Assembly (NCBI GenBank): GCA_949128135.1
Contig: OX421975.1
Location: 14,468,667-14,532,666 of the forward strand
Reading direction: 5' to 3'
Length of the DNA stretch: 64,000 bases
Source of the DNA: Parasteatoda lunata
Lineage: Eukaryota; Arthropoda; Arachnida; Araneae; Theridiidae
The position numbers and the translations under genes were made by a program. Below the pieces are notes generated by a model. That model was not told where the DNA came from, made no database searches, and was given only the letters and a program-made list of their open reading frames with translations. Each line of letters opens with the position of its first letter. Positions within the stretch are counted from its first letter, which is position 1. Of the stretch, positions 61,128-64,000 are shown in pieces.

Positions 61128-64000
61128 AGGAGGCATTTTTCTTAACATTGAAAAATGCACTGTTTTAAATATACATACATAGTAGAGTGCGGGGTCACAC
61201 TGTGTACCCCCTATGGGGTCTATAATTATTTCCTTTGGTAAGGTACACTAGTACCAGGTAATATAACACCTTGTCCAATTAAAATATTAAGGGCCAATAT
61301 CAAGGTCTGATATGAAGCCTTTTGTTAACAATGAGAAAAGTCTTAAAATTTCTCCGTATAAAAGCTATTCAGAAGGCGAATTTCTGCGAAATAAGACTTT
61401 TCGCATTACTATTTCAGATGGACATACATTGCGGGGTCACACCGTGTACCGCCTATGGGGTCTATAATTTTTTCCCTTGGTAGGGTACACTAGTACCAGG
61501 TAATATAACACTTGGCTCACTTAAAATATTAAGGGTCAATATTAAGGTCTGATAGGAGGCTTTGTTAACATTTAGAAAAGACGTAGAATTTCTGCGTATA
61601 AAAGCCCTTCGGAAGGCGAATTTCTTCGAAATAAAGCTTCTCGCAACACTTTTGGAGATATACAAAAACAATAAAATTCGGGGTCACGCTGTGTACCCCC
61701 TATGGGGTGTATAATTAATTCCTTTGGTAGGGTACACTATTACAAGGTAGTATAACACCTGGTCCAATTGAAACAGTAAAGGTTAATATTAAGGTCTGAT
61801 AGGAGGCATTTTTCTTAAAATTGAAAAATGCTCTGTTTTAGATATATATACATAGTAAAGTGCGGGGTCCCACCGTGTACTCCCTATGGGATCTATAATT
61901 ATTTCCTTTGGTAGGGTACATTAGTACCCCGTAATATAATACCTGGTCCAATTACAACATTAAAGGTCAATATTAAGGTCTGATATTAGGCATTTTCCTT
62001 AACATTGAAAAATGCACTGTTTTAGATATATATACATAGTAAAGTGCGGGGTCCCACCGTGTACCCCCTATGGGCTCTAAAATTATTTCCTTTGGTAGGG
62101 TACACTAGTAACCCGTAATATAATACCTGGTCCAAGTACAACATGAAAGGTCAATATTAAGGTCTGATCTCAGGCATTTTCCTTAACATTGAAAAATGCA
62201 CTGTTTTAGATATATATACATAGTAAAGTGCGGGGTCCCACCGAGTACCCCCTATGGGCTCTAAAATTATACCCTTTGGTAGGGTACACTAGTACCAGGT
62301 AATATAACACCTGGTCCACTTAAAATATTAAGGGTCAATATTAAGGTCTGATAGGAGGCTTTGTTAACATTGAGAAAACACTTAGAATTTCTTCGTATAA
62401 AAGCTCTTTAGAAGGCGAATTTCTTCAAAATAAAGCTTCTCGCAACACTTTTGGAGATATACAAAAACAGTAAAATTCGGGGTCACGATGTGTACCCCCT
62501 ATGGGGTCTATAATTATTTCCTTTGGTAGGGTACACTAGTACCCCATAATATAATACCTGGTACAATTACAACATTAAAGGTCAATATTAATGTCTGATA
62601 TTAGGCATTTTCCTTAACATTGAAAAATGCACTGTTTTAGATATATATACATAGTAAAGTGCGGGGTCCTACCGTGTACCCCCTATGGGCTCTAAAATTA
62701 TTTCCTTTGGTAGGGTACACTAGTAACCTGTAATATAATACCTGGTCCAAGTACAACATTAAAGGTCAATATTAAGGTCTGATATCAGGCATTTTCCTTA
62801 ACATTGAAAAATGCACTGTTTTAGATATATATACATAGTAAAGTGCGGGGTCCCACCGTGTACCCCCTATGGGCTCTAAAATTATTTCCTTTGGTAGGGC
62901 ACACTAGTACCAGGTAATATAACACCTGGTCCACTTAAAATATTAAGGGTCAATATTAAGGTCTGATAGGAGGCTTTGTTAACATTGAGAAAAGACTTAG
63001 AATTTCTGCCTATAAAAGCTCTTCAGAAGGCGGATTTCTTGGAAATAGAGCTTCTCACGACAGTATTTTAGATATAAAAAAAGAGTAAAATTCGGGGTCA
63101 CGCTGTGTACCCCCTATGGGGTCTATAATTTTTTCCTTTGGTAGGGTACACTAGTACCCCATAATATAATACCTGGTACAATTACAACATTAAAGGTCAA
63201 TATTAAGGTCTGATATTAGGCATTTTCCTTAACATTGAAAAATGCACTGTTTTAGATATATATACATAGTATAGAGCGGGGTCCCACCGTGTACCCCCTA
63301 TGGGGTCTGTAATTATTTCCTTTGGTAGGGTTCACTAGTACCCCGTAATGTAACACCTGGTCTCATTAAAATATTAAGGGTCAATATTAAAATCTGATAT
63401 GAAGCCATTTGTTAACAATGAGAAAAGACTTAAAATTTCTCCGTATGAACGCTTTTCGGAAGGCGAATTTCCTCAAAATAAAGCTTCTCCCAACACTTTT
63501 TGAGATATACATACATAGAAAATCTATTTCTCCTCTTGAAAAAACACTTAGAATTTCTTCGTATAAAAGCTCTTTAGAAGGCGAATTTCTTCAAAATAAA
63601 GCTTCTCGCAACTTTTTTGGAGATATACAAAAACAGTAAAATTCGGGGTCACGCTGTGTACCCCTTAAGGGGTCTATAATTTTTTCCTCTGGTAGGGTAC
63701 ACTAGTACAAGGTAATATAACACCTGGTCCAATTACAACATTATAGGTTAGTATTAAGGTCAGATAGGAGGCATTTTTCTTAACAATGAAAAATGCACTG
63801 TTTTAGATATACATACATAGTAAAGTGCGGGGTCACACTGTGTACCCCCTATGGGGTCTATAATTATTTCCTTTGGTAAGGTACACTAGTACCAGGTAAT
63901 ATAACACCTTGTCCAATTAAAATATTAAGGGCCAATATTAAGGTCTGATATGAAGCCTTTTGTTAACAATGAGAGAAGACTTAAAATTTCTCCGTATAAA
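61128..64000 (+). repeat. Mosaic block, second part, running off the window
   Basis: Starts: 61128 S, 61312 M', 61554 M, 61801 S, 61985 S, 62169 S, 62353 M, 62600 S, 62784 S, 62968 M'', 63215 S, 63399 L, 63766 S, 63950 M' (cut by the window end). 61554-62352 matches 44318-45116. The tail of the S at 63215 through the end matches the start of HOR D (about 52840-53540). The array clearly continues to the right. Confidence 0.86.

Larger units (their letters stand above)
1..64000 (+). repeat. Complex satellite array, single orientation, no interruptions
   Basis: The entire window consists of head-to-tail monomers, each ending in ggtctgat or a close variant (aaaatctgat, aatgtctgat, agatctgat). 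Consecutive endings are spaced 184, about 247, 242 or 367 bp in nearly every case. Walking through all endings gives about 270 units with no unassigned stretch over a few bases. No unit is inverted. No transposon, gene, rRNA or tRNA signature interrupts the array. The short open frames on both strands recur with the monomers and are a by-product of them. GC is about one third. Inference: eukaryotic satellite DNA, likely centromeric, pericentromeric or another heterochromatic block. Species and family name are not recognised. Confidence 0.97.

Noticed and set aside
1..64000. Bacterial or phage accessory region, CRISPR array or defence locus
   Set aside because: Units are 184-368 bp with no short repeat/spacer alternation, and there are no genes in 64 kb. 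The organisation is that of eukaryotic satellite DNA.

Overview
The whole 64 kb window is one uninterrupted eukaryotic satellite-DNA array. Walking it base by base, every position falls into a head-to-tail repeat monomer ending in the same boundary (consensus ggtctgat). All monomers lie in the same orientation, roughly 270 units in all. I found no convincing gene, RNA gene, transposon, simple-sequence tract, CRISPR array or inverted segment. The first monomer has 62 G+C in 184 bp, about one third. I do not recognise the satellite family or the species. A eukaryotic, probably heterochromatic ((peri)centromeric or subtelomeric) location is inferred from the structure alone.

Monomer alphabet, used in all entries. 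S = short, 184 bp nearly always; subtypes Sa, Sb and Sc differ in the first half. M = about 247 bp (246-249). M' = 242 bp, with a distinctive 'cagatggacatacattg' segment. M'' = 247-249 bp, with 'ttggaaatagagcttctcgcgacag'-type sequence in the middle. L = 367-368 bp, an M-like unit with an internal ~118 bp duplication. All share the same 3' half (GGGGT..ACCCC..GGGGT motifs, a GGTAC/GTACC dyad, tail, ggtctgat). They differ mainly in the 5' half.

Layout. 1-6819: a 19-monomer higher-order repeat (HOR) of 4362 bp plus just over half of a second copy; it is itself a fusion of a 10-mer and a 9-mer (S L S M' M M S S M). 6820-17055: hybrid monomers, an 800 bp trimer (L S M'') repeated 2.7 times, an S-rich block, one 9-mer, then a second version of the hybrid + trimer block with fewer trimers. 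16256-28980: three copies of a 20-mer HOR (4364, 4548 and 3813 bp) differing by gain or loss of whole monomers. 28981-31067: one clean 9-mer (2087 bp). 31068-35367: transitional monomers, then an 861 bp tetramer (M M S S) twice. 35368-41583: mixed monomers with an end-joined fusion. 41584-44068: unusual composite units of 443-447 bp made of truncated, fused S monomers. 44069-47451: mixed. 47452-52688: two nearly identical copies of a 12-mer HOR (2642 bp). 52689-57929: a 3584 bp 15-mer HOR and half of a second copy. 57930-64000: a mosaic of segments also found at 44-54 kb.

How it works together. The patterns are those expected of unequal exchange and gene conversion acting at several scales: monomer, trimer/tetramer, 9-mer, and 12- to 20-mer. 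Most changes preserve monomer register. The few register-breaking junctions lie between 40 and 57 kb. Each monomer carries several short perfect dyads, and some are mutually exclusive between monomer variants. No full CENP-B box was found. Nearly identical long copies could partly reflect assembly choices, so copy numbers deserve checking against long reads.
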